From assembly GCA_029891385.1 (NCBI GenBank), contig CM057228.1, forward strand, positions 31,931,023 through 31,995,022: a DNA stretch of 64,000 nt, given 5' to 3'. Every line of letters begins with the position of its first letter. Within the stretch, counting starts at the first letter, position 1. The notes under the pieces were generated by a model. That model made no database searches. It was not told the origin of the DNA and saw only the letters and a list, made by a program, of their open reading frames with translations. The DNA comes from Erythroxylum novogranatense (lineage: Eukaryota > Streptophyta > Magnoliopsida > Malpighiales > Erythroxylaceae). The position numbers and the translations under genes are program-made. Shown in pieces: positions 1 to 11,460 of this stretch.

Positions 1-2001
1 CCTATGTCTCTAGTTTACTCCAAATTAAAAATAATCTCATTTTGAATCCTACATTTTCATATATAATTAAAATACGGAAGTATGTTTAGTAGAACAACAT
101 CGGTTCACTATTCCAACCGATTACCGATTCCCTCACTTTCGTTCAATCAATCTTTTTAAAATCAATTAGGAATGCTACCAAATTTTGTGTAGAGGTAGAA
201 AAATGTCTTATGAATTTAATGGTTTAAGAATCAAGTCATTTGGATGTCGAGAGAAGAAGTTATGCCCAAAAGAGTGAAGGATGTTCACATCAGTCCACTT
301 CAGCAAGAATTCAATGTTGCGATTGTGTATAAGCACGATCGTGAGATTCAAGATGGATCAGAAAAGCCACGATCATGATTTTTCAGAATTCTCCAAAAAG
401 TCACGATTGTGCAGAAGCAAGATCGTTCAACCCCTCTTTTTCTTCTCCAAATTCAAGTACTGCAGAGTCTCTTCTTCTCCAAAACAGACCTTCGGGTCAA
501 ACGTTAATGGCAATATTTGACGAGGAAAATGAAGGATTTAGGAAAAAACTCTTCTAAAAAGTTGTTTGTTTATATCTTACGTTTCAAATGAAACCAATTT
601 TATTCAATATGGTTCCATATTCTGCAAGTTATTATAAAAACACTACAGACAGTTCCAACCTAAGATAAAATCCACAAACTCAATTTCAAGCTAAAATTTG
701 AAACTCTTAGAGACAAAATTCAATTTTGATTCCTCATAAAAAATATATCCATACGTCTTTATTTTAATATGAACTTAAAATCATCCCATTTAGATGTCCA
801 TAAACCAAGATATGGAAAAAATACAGATGCATGTTCAGTGGAAACACTGCATCTGTACATGCCCATTACACTTCAACATCATTTTCATCTTAATTCATCT
901 CTTGTGCTTACTCTATCACTTCTACCTTATTTCCTCAATATTTCCTCTTCATTCCTAATTCATACATTCTGTATTTTTATACCCATTACAACCTCTAAAC
1001 ATATCAAATGCAAACTTATATAATAATTGTTCAAAATCGAAACTTCTCATAAGCTTTGTCTCACTAGTGTGCTTTCATCTTCTCTCACTACTCTGTTTTC
1101 ATAACTCTTGTTTTCAACTTCATCATTTTCAACAGCACTCATATTATATCTTGCACTTTCCATTTTAATCACCAGAAACTTTTCCTTAGCTCTAAACTTA
1201 TTTAACATCACTTATTCACATCCACCTCTGTTAAAACTTCTTTTTTTTGTGCACATACAGTACACGACAAAACACAAATCAACATAAATGGTCCATATTT
1301 TTCTGCAATTTGCTAATTCACTAATCTTTCATCTAACCCATTCCTAAGTTATATTCCCTGAAACTTAACTGTCATACTTCTCATGCAGTGCACAATCCTC
1401 GACATCAAGCCTCCAGCACGACGGTGCATTTCCACTTGGACTTCCAAAAAGCACAACGGTGCATTTCTTCTTTTTAATTTTCATCGAATCTCATACATCA
1501 AACCTCCATAACTTTTGATCTAAAAGTCTAAAAATTGCAAACTTTTATATCAATGGAAAGCTAAAAGAAAGATCCACAATATTCAGGAAGACAATTTTGT
1601 CAAAATCAGCCTAGATCAATATAGTTTAATCTAGGAAGTATCATATCAGTGTTGACCTTTCTAGCTTCTCTTCTTCATTCAACTAATGTAAATTTCTCTA
1701 AATCACAATCCAAAAATCATTTAATACAGTTGTAGACCATTCTAATTATCAATCCACCGTCAAAAATTATTTTATCACTGTAGCCACAATTTCCCACATA
1801 TCGCATTACAATTCAATTTTACCCAGAATGCCAATGAGTGCATGTACAATTATTTTTATGTGTGCAAAATTAAAATCCACATTCATGTATGCTGACATTT
1901 TGCTGAGCATGAAAATGCAAAATTTTCTAACTCTCACATTTCTATTTTCTCCATTATTCAAATCTAGGTTCTAACCTATAATATGGGGACGGGATGTTAC
2001 A
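1..2001 (-). mobile_element. Gypsy LTR S0, right-hand part, cut by the window edge
   Basis: This stretch ends in GGGATGTTACA. Read on the minus strand that is the TGTAACATCCC start of the Gypsy LTRs in this window, so the LTR lies in minus orientation and its other end is outside the window. It aligns by eye with the matching part of S2 (about 53590-54882): shared blocks include the 'ctctagtttac' segment near 10, the 'tttaagaatcaagtcatttgg' region near 225, and the ending 'atatggggacggg'. Near 309-430 there are spaced cgatcgtg/cacgatca words, a family-specific short-repeat tract. It sits inside the reverse-transcriptase region of Copia A. The left copy of the target duplication is not visible, so the 5 bases after it (atggg) are only a guess. 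I see no coding potential. Confidence 0.8.
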
Positions 2002-3618
2002 ATGGGGCCTAATTTATGGAGAAAGAGTTGTGATTATGAATAAGTGAGCTAATGAAGAAAGACTAAAATATCATTCACTTAAACTAAAAGAAAGGTGGGG
2101 TGGGACAAGGCTTTATGAATGAAGAGAGAAGTATAAGATTAGGAGAAAATAACTTTTGACTTTAGTGATGAAACCAAACCTGAGGGGCTTATTTGAGACC
2201 ATATAGGACTGTGTGGAGATTACAAACATAATAAGGATGATGTTGATCTGTAAAGCTAGGAGGTTGAGATATATAAACTGATTCTCAAAGATAACCATGA
2301 AGGAAGACATTATTTACATTGATTTGGAGAATGGGCTAGTTGTTAGAAATGGCCAATGTGAGAATAATATGAATGGTGGTGGGTTTGACTACTAAACTAA
2401 AGATATCAATATAATTAATGCTCAAGGTCTAATGATATCTTTTGGCAATAAAGCACACTTTATAGTACTTAATAGAATAATTAGGATACTTTTTATAAAA
2501 AGAAAAAACATTTACAACCAACAATATTGGTGTGTAGAGGAGGGGAAATAAGGTTCTAGGTATGATTGTAATGAAAAACATTGAACTCATCAAGTATTGG
2601 TTGGCACCAGTGGAGAAATTTGTTGACATGAATGAAAGATGTGGGATCAAGAACATAATGGTTATATGTTATAATGGTGTAGGCGATATAATCAGGAAAC
2701 ATATGTTGAGTACAAGTGTGATCACATGTATGTGTGATATTGGGATGTACAATTAGAGGTGAGGGAGGTTGTTAAGGTAAAGGTTCTGAGTCTAAAACTG
2801 TGATAGTGGAAGAAGAAAATGGATGAAAGGACAAAGTTGATGAAATAATAATAAAGTATAACGATAGGAAAAGGTAGTGAAAGGAGTATTAGTGTAGGAA
2901 AATATATTTTTAAGAACTCGAACATATTGTAAGATGTAAATTTTGAAAGTGGTAGGATCAAAACAGTGATAACCTTTGTATGAAGGGGAATGGTAAAGAA
3001 AGGCATATTGGATGGATTTTACTAAAATTTTATTAGAATGCATAAAGCCTTAGAAGGGAAAACAAGTATAACTAAAAACACGAAGAAGATTGGTCAAGTT
3101 CTATTTGAAAAAGTAGTTTATGTGGGAATTTATAATAAACAACATGAGTAGGTAAGGGATTGATAATATATACATTAGTAGAGATTTCTTTAAGCCATAA
3201 GTTTTTAAGAAAAGAGGCATAAAGGAGTATGAGTGTTTAAAAATGCTATTTTGTTAAGGAGTATAAGGGCAAGGAGGTGAGGTCATGAGCAAAGGCACAT
3301 TCGATGACTTCATGAGCTCTATTACATTAAAAAGTTTTTATGATAGTAGAAAAAAGGTATTCAGTAATAGTTTTAAAAGTTTGGAAATAAAGAAGAGTGT
3401 GGGATTTTTGTGCTAATATAAAATTCCATATAAAGCAACTAAATTTATCTATAAACATAATAAAATATTGATACTCAAAAAGAGAAGGAGATAGGGAAGT
3501 TCCCCTAATTCACAATGAATAAGTTATAGGGGTATTGTAGAAGTGCAAGAAGATAATGAAAATGGTTTATTAATATTTTTTTCCTTGAACATACAAAATG
3601 CAAGGAGTGATGTCTTTG
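2002..3618 (-). pseudogene. pol: Copia A integrase and reverse-transcriptase remnant
   Basis: Minus-strand remnant of a Copia polyprotein. From high to low coordinate I can read an integrase core with a CPYTP-like block near 3290, the integrase C-terminal block at about 2790-3045 containing SPSYKGYHCFDPTT, and then reverse transcriptase at about 2100-2660. The RT part has IGCK near 2520, followed by NVNNVFLHGYL and a VYISQPPSFTD block near 2190-2300. These are classic Copia positions in classic order, but stops and frameshifts occur throughout, so it is dead. It continues the fragment at 8302-9157, from which the gag-only element separates it. On the low side S0 interrupts it within RT. The RT YVDD region and RNase H must lie left of the window. 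Confidence 0.85.
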
Positions 3619-3859
3619 GACTTTGTTGGACCAATGGTGGTTGACAAATTAATTCCACTTATGTTTTGATAATAACAAAATGTATAGAATTGGTTAAGAA
3701 ATTGTTTCAGGTATTATTCAATGAAAGAATCGTGCAAATCAAGATAAGCAAGTGACAAATCATTGAAGAATCAAGATGGGAGTTGTCTTCTAAGTATATA
3801 TGGCATAAAACATAAGGTTTGTAGAGAATTTGGTCGGATGTTATCATAGATGGCTAAAC

Positions 3860-4071
3860 AAGTCGACTTACACAATACAAGTTGACTTACATATGAAGAT
3901 GAATTCACACAAGTCGACTTATAGGAAACAAGTCGACTTATAGGAAACAAGTTGACTTATCGAGGTAAACAAGTCGACTTATATATAACAAGTCGACTTA
4001 TTGGAGAGCGGAGATGAAGTTTTTCGTAAATGGTTGAAACAAGTCAACTTATGAATTCGACAAGTCGACTT
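3860..4071. repeat. AAGTCGACTT palindrome array in the 5' LTR
   Basis: Nine copies of the 10-bp palindrome AAGTCGACTT or a one-base variant start at 3860, 3879, 3911, 3930, 3949, 3971, 3990, 4041 and 4062. The most common spacing is 19 bp, close to two helical turns. The array lies 120-330 bp upstream of the TATA box, so it sits where U3 enhancer elements would be. Confidence 0.9.
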
Positions 4072-4191
4072 ATGGATGCACAGATTCAGCTCCAACGGTC
4101 ATATTAGCTAAAAATGGAATGGAGGTTATCAAGGAACGACTATCACAAATTAAGCAACGGCTAGGAGAGCTCCAACAACTATATTTCTTCT

Positions 4192-4200
4192 TATATAAAG
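4192..4200 (+). promoter_or_regulatory. TATA box of the gag-only element
   Basis: TATATAAAG lies in the 5' LTR, about 520 bp before its end. The same motif is kept in the 3' LTR at 7771-7778. Transcription would start about 30 bp downstream. Confidence 0.6.
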
Positions 4201-4719
4201 GGTGGATGATTGATGAAGAATGTAGAGAAGTTCTAGAAGCCAAAATACTCTTATCTTGCTCCAAATTGCTCATCATTGTTATTACTTTGTTTACATTTGT
4301 ATTGAGCACTTGTTCTTAGATCTTTATCCTATTTCTTTTACAAATTGAGTGACTAGTGGTAGGTCACGTGTGAGGTAGCTTGAGCCGGAAATCAAGCGAT
4401 ATTGGTAGGATTTGCGCCGGAAGACAAATCGAGTGTAAAAGGTTGCTTGAGCCAGAATTCAAGTGGTGTTGTAAAAAGTTCACACTCAACTACAAAGTGT
4501 GCAATAAAGTGGTTGGCAAAATCCTAAGTGGGAGCTTAGGTAGAGGACGTAGGTCTTAGCACCGAACCTCTATAAAAACAAGTGTTTGATCTTCTTCCCT
4601 ACTCTTTTCAATTAAGTTTATTTAAATTATTTTTGTGTGTGTGTTAACTTCTGATTTTTTGTAGAAAATTTCTAAAAGATTAAAGATCTATTCAACCCCC
4701 CTTCTAGATCGCTTACAAT

Positions 4720-4731
4720 TAGTATCAGAGT
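4720..4731 (+). other. Primer binding site, initiator tRNA-Met type
   Basis: TAGTATCAGAGT begins two bases after the LTR end. It matches the plant initiator-tRNA-Met complement (TGGTATCAGAGC) with two mismatches. Confidence 0.7.
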
Positions 4732-4745
4732 AGAAATATCCGGGG

Positions 4746-6443
4746 ATGGCACACAATAAACTAGCGGAAGAAGGTAACACAAATTATCGCCCTCCTTTAT
4801 TTAATGGTACTAATTATTCTTCTTGGAAAAATCCTATGAAGTACCACATCATTAGCGAGGGAGTAGAATATTGGAAGATAATTATCTTCGGTCCTCAACC
4901 ACAGTTAAAAGAAAATGGTGAGTTAAAAATGGAGCTGGAGTATGATGATAACGATTGGAGGCAAGCGTACATCAACGCCAAAGCTATGAAGCTGATATAT
5001 TGTGCATTAACGGTCGAGGAAAGAAACCGGGTAAATTCTTGCACCACTGCCAAGGGAATGTGGGAGAGACTTCGAGTAACTCATGAAGGGACAAATCAAG
5101 TCCGGGAGACGAAAATCAACATGCTTCTCCACGACTACGAGATGTTAGTCATGAAGGAAGGTGAGTCAATTTCCACAATGCTTGACCGTTTTGCAGAAAT
5201 CAAAAATGAATTAGGCAACCTTGGGAAGCATATGACGGATAGCGAGAAGGTGAAGAAGATTCTTCGTTCACTGCCGAAGGAATGGGATTCTCAAGTCACC
5301 GCAATTATGGAATCGAAGGATCTCAATCATTTAGAATTCAACGCTTTCGTGGAATCACTCATCAACTATGAGATTATTCTCAAATCGAGAGGAGGAAGAG
5401 GTAATCCACAAAAGTCGATTGCTTTAAAAGCTAACGTTTCTTCTTTTGATGAAAGTGATGAAGAAATAGATGAAGAAGAAGATGATGAAGAAGTAGCGAT
5501 GTATGCTCGAAATCTGAGAAAGTTCAAAGGACTTCTCAAAACCAAAAGAAAAGAATTACGTGGTGGAGAAATTGAGGAAAGGAAAAGGTACACCACGGAA
5601 AAGAGAAATAAAGGCTATGAAGAAAAAAAGAACAATGAATAATGCTGGAAGTGCGGAAAAAAAGGTCACATCGCTAGAGAATGCAAAAGCTCTTCGTCTA
5701 TTCAGAAAAATGACAGGTATGACAAAGGAAAGAAGAAAACAAGTCTAGTAGCAACTTGGAGTGATGACGAGGAAGCTTACCAAAGCAATGATGAGAATAA
5801 CCTAGATCTCATGGCGAGTAGCTCCTTGACTAGTGATGATGAAAATGAGGTAAATTTCAATTACCAAGATCTAAGAGATTCCTTTGATGCTTTACAAGCT
5901 GATTTTGAAGAAGCTATTGAGATTAACAAAAAATTAAGAAAGAAAATACGAGAATTGATTGCTGAAAATAGTGCCTTACATGAAACAATTGATGATTTAG
6001 ATAGTCTAAAGGAGGATCATTCTGCTTGTCTTATTGAAAAAGAAAATCTTATTTGTGAACTTGATAGGCTTCGAAAAGAATTTTCGTATGTAGTTGGTAA
6101 ATTCGCTGGTGGAAATGCTAAGTTTGAAGAATTGTTGTCTTTACAAAGATATACTATTTCTAAACATGGCTTAGGTTATGACCCTTTTGATAGAGATTGC
6201 TCTCTAATTTCAAAATTTACTAAGGATGGAAAAATCGCTCAATGTGCTAGATGCTTGAAAGATGGTCATATAGAAATTGCATGCAAAAGCACTAGGAGAT
6301 GTGTTAAGGTTAAGAAAGTTTGGGTGTTAAAAGACTCAATACCACCTAATGTGGTTTATATTTCTAACCAAAATGGACCCAAGATGGCTTGGGTACCAAA
6401 GAGAAGAAAGGATGTTTCAGTTGTAGGTACAAGCAAGGGATGA
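4746..6443 (+). pseudogene. gag: Gag of the Sirevirus-like element, one in-frame stop
   Basis: A single reading frame of 566 codons that begins MAHNKLAEEGNTNYRPPLF and is broken once, by TAA at 5640-5642. The N-terminal half (residues about 10-220) is a Copia-type gag domain with the FNGTNYSSWK motif typical of the DUF4219/UBN2 families. A strongly acidic stretch follows (residues about 237-251). Directly after the stop comes a CCHC zinc knuckle, CWKCGKKGHIAREC. The second half is predicted coiled coil (around residues 370-450) and ends with a second CCHC-like knuckle, CARCLKDGHIEIAC, and a VKKVWVLK/WVPK tail of the kind that precedes protease in related polyproteins. Gag would form the particle and bind RNA. 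Nothing follows it, so pol was lost cleanly after gag. The stop could be a real mutation, a read-through site or a sequence error. Confidence 0.88.
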
Positions 6444-7221
6444 AAATCCACCAAGCACATGGTACACTGATAGTGAAAGTTCAAGGCATATGAGTGGAGA
6501 CAACAACAAAATCGACTAATGGGTGTCTAAGTCGACCAATTGGTGACAAGTCTGGTAAATAAGTCGACCTATGATATACACAGCCTTTGGAATGAAGAAA
6601 TTTCAGGATAAGTCGACTTATGGAGGTAAACAAATCGACTTATGTCTACACGGATTCTTATGCTGTTTCAAGTGTATGGTGCTTCTTATGACTTTATGAT
6701 ATTTGTATTAATTGTTGGATTGTTATGTTATGACTCTGCATTTTCTTTGCGTTTGCTGTTTTGTTTGTTTATGGACTGCATTGCGACTATTTTTCATTTT
6801 TCATATTGGTTTTTTTTTTAATCATGACAAAAAGGGAGAGTAATATTGGAAATTGATAATTGGTATCCTTTAGTCACCATCATTTGATTGAGGGGGAGTG
6901 CGTTTGATTTGAGACTATTTGTGTTTGATGACCTGTTACTTTATTTAATGTGATTGCGATAATTTTTCATCTTCATATTTGTTGGTTTGTATTAGTTGTT
7001 TTGATTATGACAAAAAGGGGGAGAAAAAATGAGAAATTGATATTCTTTAGTCACTTGATTAAGGGGGAGTTTGTTTTTTACAAAGTTATTACATTCAATG
7101 ATTTATATAGGGGGAGACTTCTAACTAAAATGACAAGGTATAGAAACCTTGATCAATGTTTCTTTGTTTTCATTTCTTAAACAATTTCTAAGTATTTTGT
7201 CATTATCAAAAAGGGGGAGAT
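6444..7221 (+). other. Non-coding 3' region with repeated polypurine tracts
   Basis: No coding sequence. Near 6509-6640 there are more degenerate AAGTCGACTT words. From 6828 on, six polypurine tracts occur: 6828-6840, 6890-6898, 7011-7024, 7061-7069, 7109-7117 and 7206-7220. Several are preceded by 'atnatnacaaaaa'. Only the last one touches the 3' LTR and would prime plus-strand DNA. Repeated tracts of this sequence are a known Sirevirus feature. Confidence 0.85.
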
Positions 7222-8296
7222 TGTTGGACCAATGGTGGTTGACAAATTAATTCCACTTATGTTTTGATAATAACAAAATGTATAGAATTGGTTAAGAAAT
7301 TGTTTCAGGTATTATTCAATGAAAGAATCGTGCAAATCAAGATAAGCAAGTGACAAATCATTGAAGAATCAAGATAGGAGTTGTCTTCTAAGTATATATG
7401 GCATAAAACATAAGGTTTGTAGAGAATTTGGTCGGATGTTATCATAGATGGCTAAACAAGTCGACTTACACAATACAAGTTGACTTACATATGAAGATGA
7501 ATTCACACAAGTCGACTTATAGGAAACAAGTCGACTTATCGAGGTAAACAAGTCGACTTATATATAACAAGTCGACTTATTGGAGAGCGGAGATGAAGTT
7601 TTTCGTAAATGGTTGAAACAAGTCGACTTATGAATTCGACAAGTCGACTTATGGATGCACAGATTCAGCTCCAACGATCATATTAGCTAAAAATGGAATG
7701 GAGGTTATCAAGGAACGGCTATCACAAATTAAGCAACGGCTAGGAGAGCTCCAATAGCTATATTTCTTCTTATATAAAGGGTGGATGATTGATGAAGAAT
7801 GTAGAGAAGTTCTAGAAGCCAAAATACTCTTATCTTGCTCCAAATTGCTCATCATTGTTATTACTTTGTTTACATTTGTATTGAGCACTTGTTCTTAGAT
7901 CTTTATCCTATTTCTTTTACAAATTGAGTGACTAGTGGTAGGTCACGTGTGAGGTAGCTTGAGCAGGAAATCAAGCGATATTGGTAGGATTTGTCTTGGG
8001 AAGACAAATCGAGTGTAAAAGGTTGCTTGAGCCTAATTCAAGTGGTGTTGTAAAAGTTCACACTCAACTACAAAGTGTGCAATAAAGTGGTTGGCAAAAT
8101 CCTAAGTGGGAGTTTAGGTAGAGGACGTAGGTCTTAGCACCGAACCTCTATAAAAACAAGTGTTTGATCTTCTTCCCTACTCTTTTCAATTAAGTTTATT
8201 TAAATTATTTTTGTGTGTGTGTTAACTTCTGATTTTTTGTAGAAAATTTCTAAAAGATTAAAGATCTATTCAACCCCCCCTTCTAGATCGCTTACA
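7222..8296 (+). repeat. 3' LTR of the gag-only element
   Basis: 1075 bp, same ends as the 5' copy and followed by the gactt duplication. It has eight palindromes against nine in the 5' copy. Two of the differences from the 5' LTR (around 7994-8001 and 8029-8036) fall where the 5' copy reads GCGCCGG or CCAGAA. Confidence 0.95.
7458..7650. repeat. AAGTCGACTT palindrome array in the 3' LTR
   Basis: Eight copies of AAGTCGACTT or a one-base variant, laid out as in the 5' LTR but lacking one 19-bp unit. Confidence 0.88.
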
Positions 8297-8301
8297 GACT
8301 T

Positions 8302-9157
8302 AATGGGTAAATCATGAGATAAACTGGAAAGTGTATTGACTTGTATAACTAAAACATTGATGCTACAAATTAAGAGGAGTAGAAGTGACTATGAAAGTAA
8401 TTGAATTCCTGAAATATCAGGGAAGCTTTAATGGGTAGAGATTAACGTGGATGAATCCTACAACGAGCAATACCTTGGATTTAAGGTCCTTCATAATATA
8501 ACCAAATGCAATTAATTCAATAAGATATGATTTATTGATAACAAATTTAGTTATAGGAAACAAATTTTTAGTGAGATAAGGAATAATAAGAATATTACAA
8601 ATATGAAGTGGATGATTGTGAGTGGAAAAATTTTAAAGAATTAATAGAGGAAATAGGAAGAGTGTGTCTATTATAGATAACCACTTGGTTTGACCCTTCA
8701 TGTTGTGTGACAGATTCCACAATTTGAGAATCAAAAGTCATATGAGTTATGGCTCTAGTGTTTCTTAACCATTATGTAATATTTTTGGAATTGAGTGGGG
8801 AAGTATCTATAACAGGCTAAATATTCATTAAAAAAGAGTTTGTGTTAAGGTTATTGGCAATATATTAAGATCTAAATAAGAGACTACGAGATTTTGTAAT
8901 ATCAAAAGTGTTAGTAGGCAATAATATGCCCCATTTCAAACAAATTTGATATTATAGTTTGGACAGATAAAAGGTGTTTTAGGTTTAGATTAGATATTTG
9001 GTCTAGTTATTATAACTAGGAATTTAGGAAAAAATTTATAGGTTTTAGGAAAATGAGTTATATATGGTTCAGGTCTAAAAGGATTATGGGCTAGTGGTTT
9101 GTCACTCCAGTATCAGCTAGGCATACAGGTCTGGTAAATGGGTGGTATATTGAGACC
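8302..9157 (-). pseudogene. Copia A gag end, protease and pre-integrase remnant
   Basis: Minus-strand Copia remnant between the gag-only element and G1. A short readable block near 8640-8790 reads THMTFDSQIVESVTQHEG followed by SNQVV and LPISS. It resembles the stretch after the Copia aspartic-protease site, where a D-[ST]-G is usual; the active site is not clear here. Lower coordinates (8302-8620) hold badly decayed sequence whose order fits the pre-integrase region. Higher coordinates (8800-9157) look like the low-complexity end of gag. It joins the gag remnant at 39273 once G1 is removed. Clearly defective. Confidence 0.7.
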
Positions 9158-9643
9158 CATTATGTAACATCCCGTTACTGTTAGCAAGGGTATTTTGGTC
9201 ATTGGGTTGAACTGATTGGATTTCACTGCATTCATTGACTGAACATGTTACTGGCCTCTAATTATAGAGGAACAGGTTTATTGCATATGCATTTATCCAT
9301 AGGTACTTGCATTCATGATTTCTGAGATTTGATTGTGAACATGAACTGATCGGACTGACTGGATTGGGGGTTAATTGGGAAATTAGAGTTATTGGGTTCA
9401 ATTGACTGATTTAATATTGATTTCGAGTGACTGGTAAATCTTAGTGGTTTATAGAAAATTTTCGAGAAATTTGGGAGAAAATGCCCGGACCGGAAGTTTT
9501 GGGTGATGAATCGATTGATCAGATAATCTTGAAAGAACTGTCCAATGGCAATGGAAAAATTAAAATTTTACTGATAGGAAATAAAAATGTTAAACCATTG
9601 GTAATTGAAGACTAAAATTTGGACTGAGTTGGAGACCTTTGTC

Positions 9644-9651
9644 TATAAATA
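9644..9651 (+). promoter_or_regulatory. TATA box of G1 5' LTR
   Basis: TATAAATA, also kept at 37055-37062 in the 3' LTR and 33421-33428 in S1, each about 90 bp before the CCATAG|GT donor-like site. A pyrimidine-rich stretch (ttcttcttctcccttctc) follows, as expected for a transcribed leader. Confidence 0.65.
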
Positions 9652-10024
9652 GCTAACTTGAGAATTGAGGATTTACCCTAAGGCAAAACTCATTTCTTCT
9701 TCTCCCTTCTCTACGGTGATTTCGATTTCCTCCATAGGTAAGGATTCTTCGATCTTTCATGTGGTTTCCCTCTTATTGTGCTAGGCTAAATGATTTATTG
9801 TGATTGTTGAAGGTTGAGAAGGATTTGGAGTGGATTAATTGTTGATTTTGAAGGATTTAGGGTTTACGGTGATTTGTGGCTTTGATCTTTGATTGGTAAG
9901 TTTTTAAGGCTTTAATGTTGTTATTAGTAGTTGTTTCAAGCATTTATGACATTTATTGGGTTAGATTGAGTTGTTAGAGTGTTAGTGGAGGTTTTAAATA
10001 GCATTAATGGCAGAAAATCGATCG

Positions 10025-10250
10025 GAGAAGAAGGTGGCGCGGTCGCACGTCGCGACGTCTGGCGTGCCTCGCCGCGGCGAATAAATTTAGTGTTCGTCGT
10101 GCCTCGCTGCGCTCGTCGCGGCGGCGAGCACCTGGACATAGGTCGCGAAGAGCCTTCTGGCTTCGTCATGACAATGGAAAAGAGGACGACGCCTGCCTTG
10201 GCGGCAGTTCATATATCGTCATGACAAGCGAACTTAGGTCGCGGCGAAGA
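10025..10250. repeat. CpG-rich block in the G1 LTR
   Basis: GC- and CpG-rich tract built from words such as gtcgcgacg and cgtcgcggcg, within an otherwise AT-rich LTR. Equivalent blocks occur at 37440-37620, 33810-34050, 19830-19960 and 24595-24735. It lies inside the first predicted leader intron. Confidence 0.8.
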
Positions 10251-10742
10251 TGGCAATTCTGAAGGGATGATTGTTAGTATATTGGGCATAATTTATGGTA
10301 TAGACCTCCGATTGAGGTGATTCCTGATTCGTTATGAACTAGAGAAAGAGGTCTACAATTGAGGATAATTATAGGAATTAGAATTGATTTAAGTGACATT
10401 GATTTATAGAGAATAAGGTCGATTATGGTTCATAGTGTGACCTAAATACTGAATTGAGACAATTGGAGTTTAATTGAGATTTTCAATAGAGGTTTTGACC
10501 CGATGGATAGGAAATTTCTATGGGGATTATGAATTGAGGAAATTGAACCGAATTATAGGATTGGGTCAATTATTGTTGACCAATTGAGCGAAGAGTTAGA
10601 TTGGGATATAAGAGTTATAAATTGGGTTTTAGCGCCGAAAAAATCGTGAACATGCATTGTACATCATCTCACTGAGACATATGCATTACTGAATGGTTTA
10701 ATTGAGCATCTAGTAATGAGACTATATTTTTTACTGTTATAG

Positions 10743-10809
10743 AGGCGTTGTTGGATCGTCGTTCCACGAACATTGCTGGAACTTCCAGGCAGTAGCTCGG
10801 AAGTTACAG
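10743..10809 (+). other. Exon-like island of the LTR leader (G1 5')
   Basis: 67 nt between a TTATAG acceptor and a GTGAGTAACCTAGTTGG donor. Both borders and the length recur in the other long Gypsy LTRs of the window. It has no credible open frame. The exon reading is inferred from splice-site consensus only. Confidence 0.5.
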
Positions 10810-11460
10810 GTGAGTAACCTAGTTGGTTTCTCAAATTCCTGATTGCTTACATGCTCTACATGAATTACATGCAAAGATGAATTGTATGACTACTGTATGA
10901 TTACTGGCATGTATTGGATTGAATTGCATGCTTTTACTGAACTGAACCGTACTGTTACGTGATATTGAGACTGAATACTGGGCTTTTATAGCCATATCAT
11001 AGCGATTACTGAATACTACAATACTGGGCTTATAGCCATACATCAGAAATTATCGAACATCGACCGCATGCATAAATGCATGATCAGATAATGGACGTGT
11101 CCCAAGTTGCTAATATCACTGAAAAGAGCCTAGAGCTCGAACACTGTACTGACCGGGCTTAGCCCGAGGGGAGAAATCCCTGACGCGTCCCTACTGTTTA
11201 CTGACTGAGCACTTGGGCACAATACTGAATAACTGGAAAGAGTCTCATATGCATTATATACATGACTGATTGAATTGCCAAATTGTGTGACGATTACTGA
11301 ACTGCGTGATGCCATGATTTGCTGTAAATTGTGATGTGACACTGTGAACTGTTCTATGCTATTGTAAATTGTTACCGATACTGTAAATTGTTATATAATA
11401 CTGTTAATTGAATATTACTGTGCCATGCTGTACGCAATTTGCGTAATGCATGATTTGAGT

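Larger units (their letters stand above)
3624..4717 (+). repeat. 5' LTR of the gag-only element
   Basis: 1094 bp, starting TGTTGGACCAATGG and ending ATCGCTTACA. It carries the AAGTCGACTT array (3860-4071), a TATA box at 4192-4200, and a downstream TTTTGTGTGTGTG stretch. It differs from the 3' LTR at few positions. The 19-bp length difference equals one repeat unit of the palindrome array. Few other differences suggest a fairly young insertion. Confidence 0.95.
3624..8296 (+). mobile_element. Gag-only Sirevirus-like Copia element, complete with both LTRs
   Basis: A complete 4.7-kb LTR element. It is flanked by the perfect 5-bp duplication gactt (3619-3623 and 8297-8301), each LTR starts TGTTGG and ends TTACA, a primer site follows the 5' LTR, and a polypurine tract precedes the 3' LTR. 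The only coding region is gag; there is no protease, integrase, RT or RNase H, so it must rely on enzymes from a related autonomous element. Repeated AAAAAGGGGGAGA tracts before the 3' LTR and short palindromes in the LTRs are described Sirevirus traits. The structure matches the gag-bearing non-autonomous class reported in plants as TR-GAG. It is inserted in the integrase/pre-integrase region of Copia A. Confidence 0.9.

Noticed and set aside
8980..9157. Possible tRNA or snRNA in the flank left of G1
   Set aside because: No cloverleaf arms or internal promoter boxes that I could fit; the stretch is better explained as Copia A gag end.
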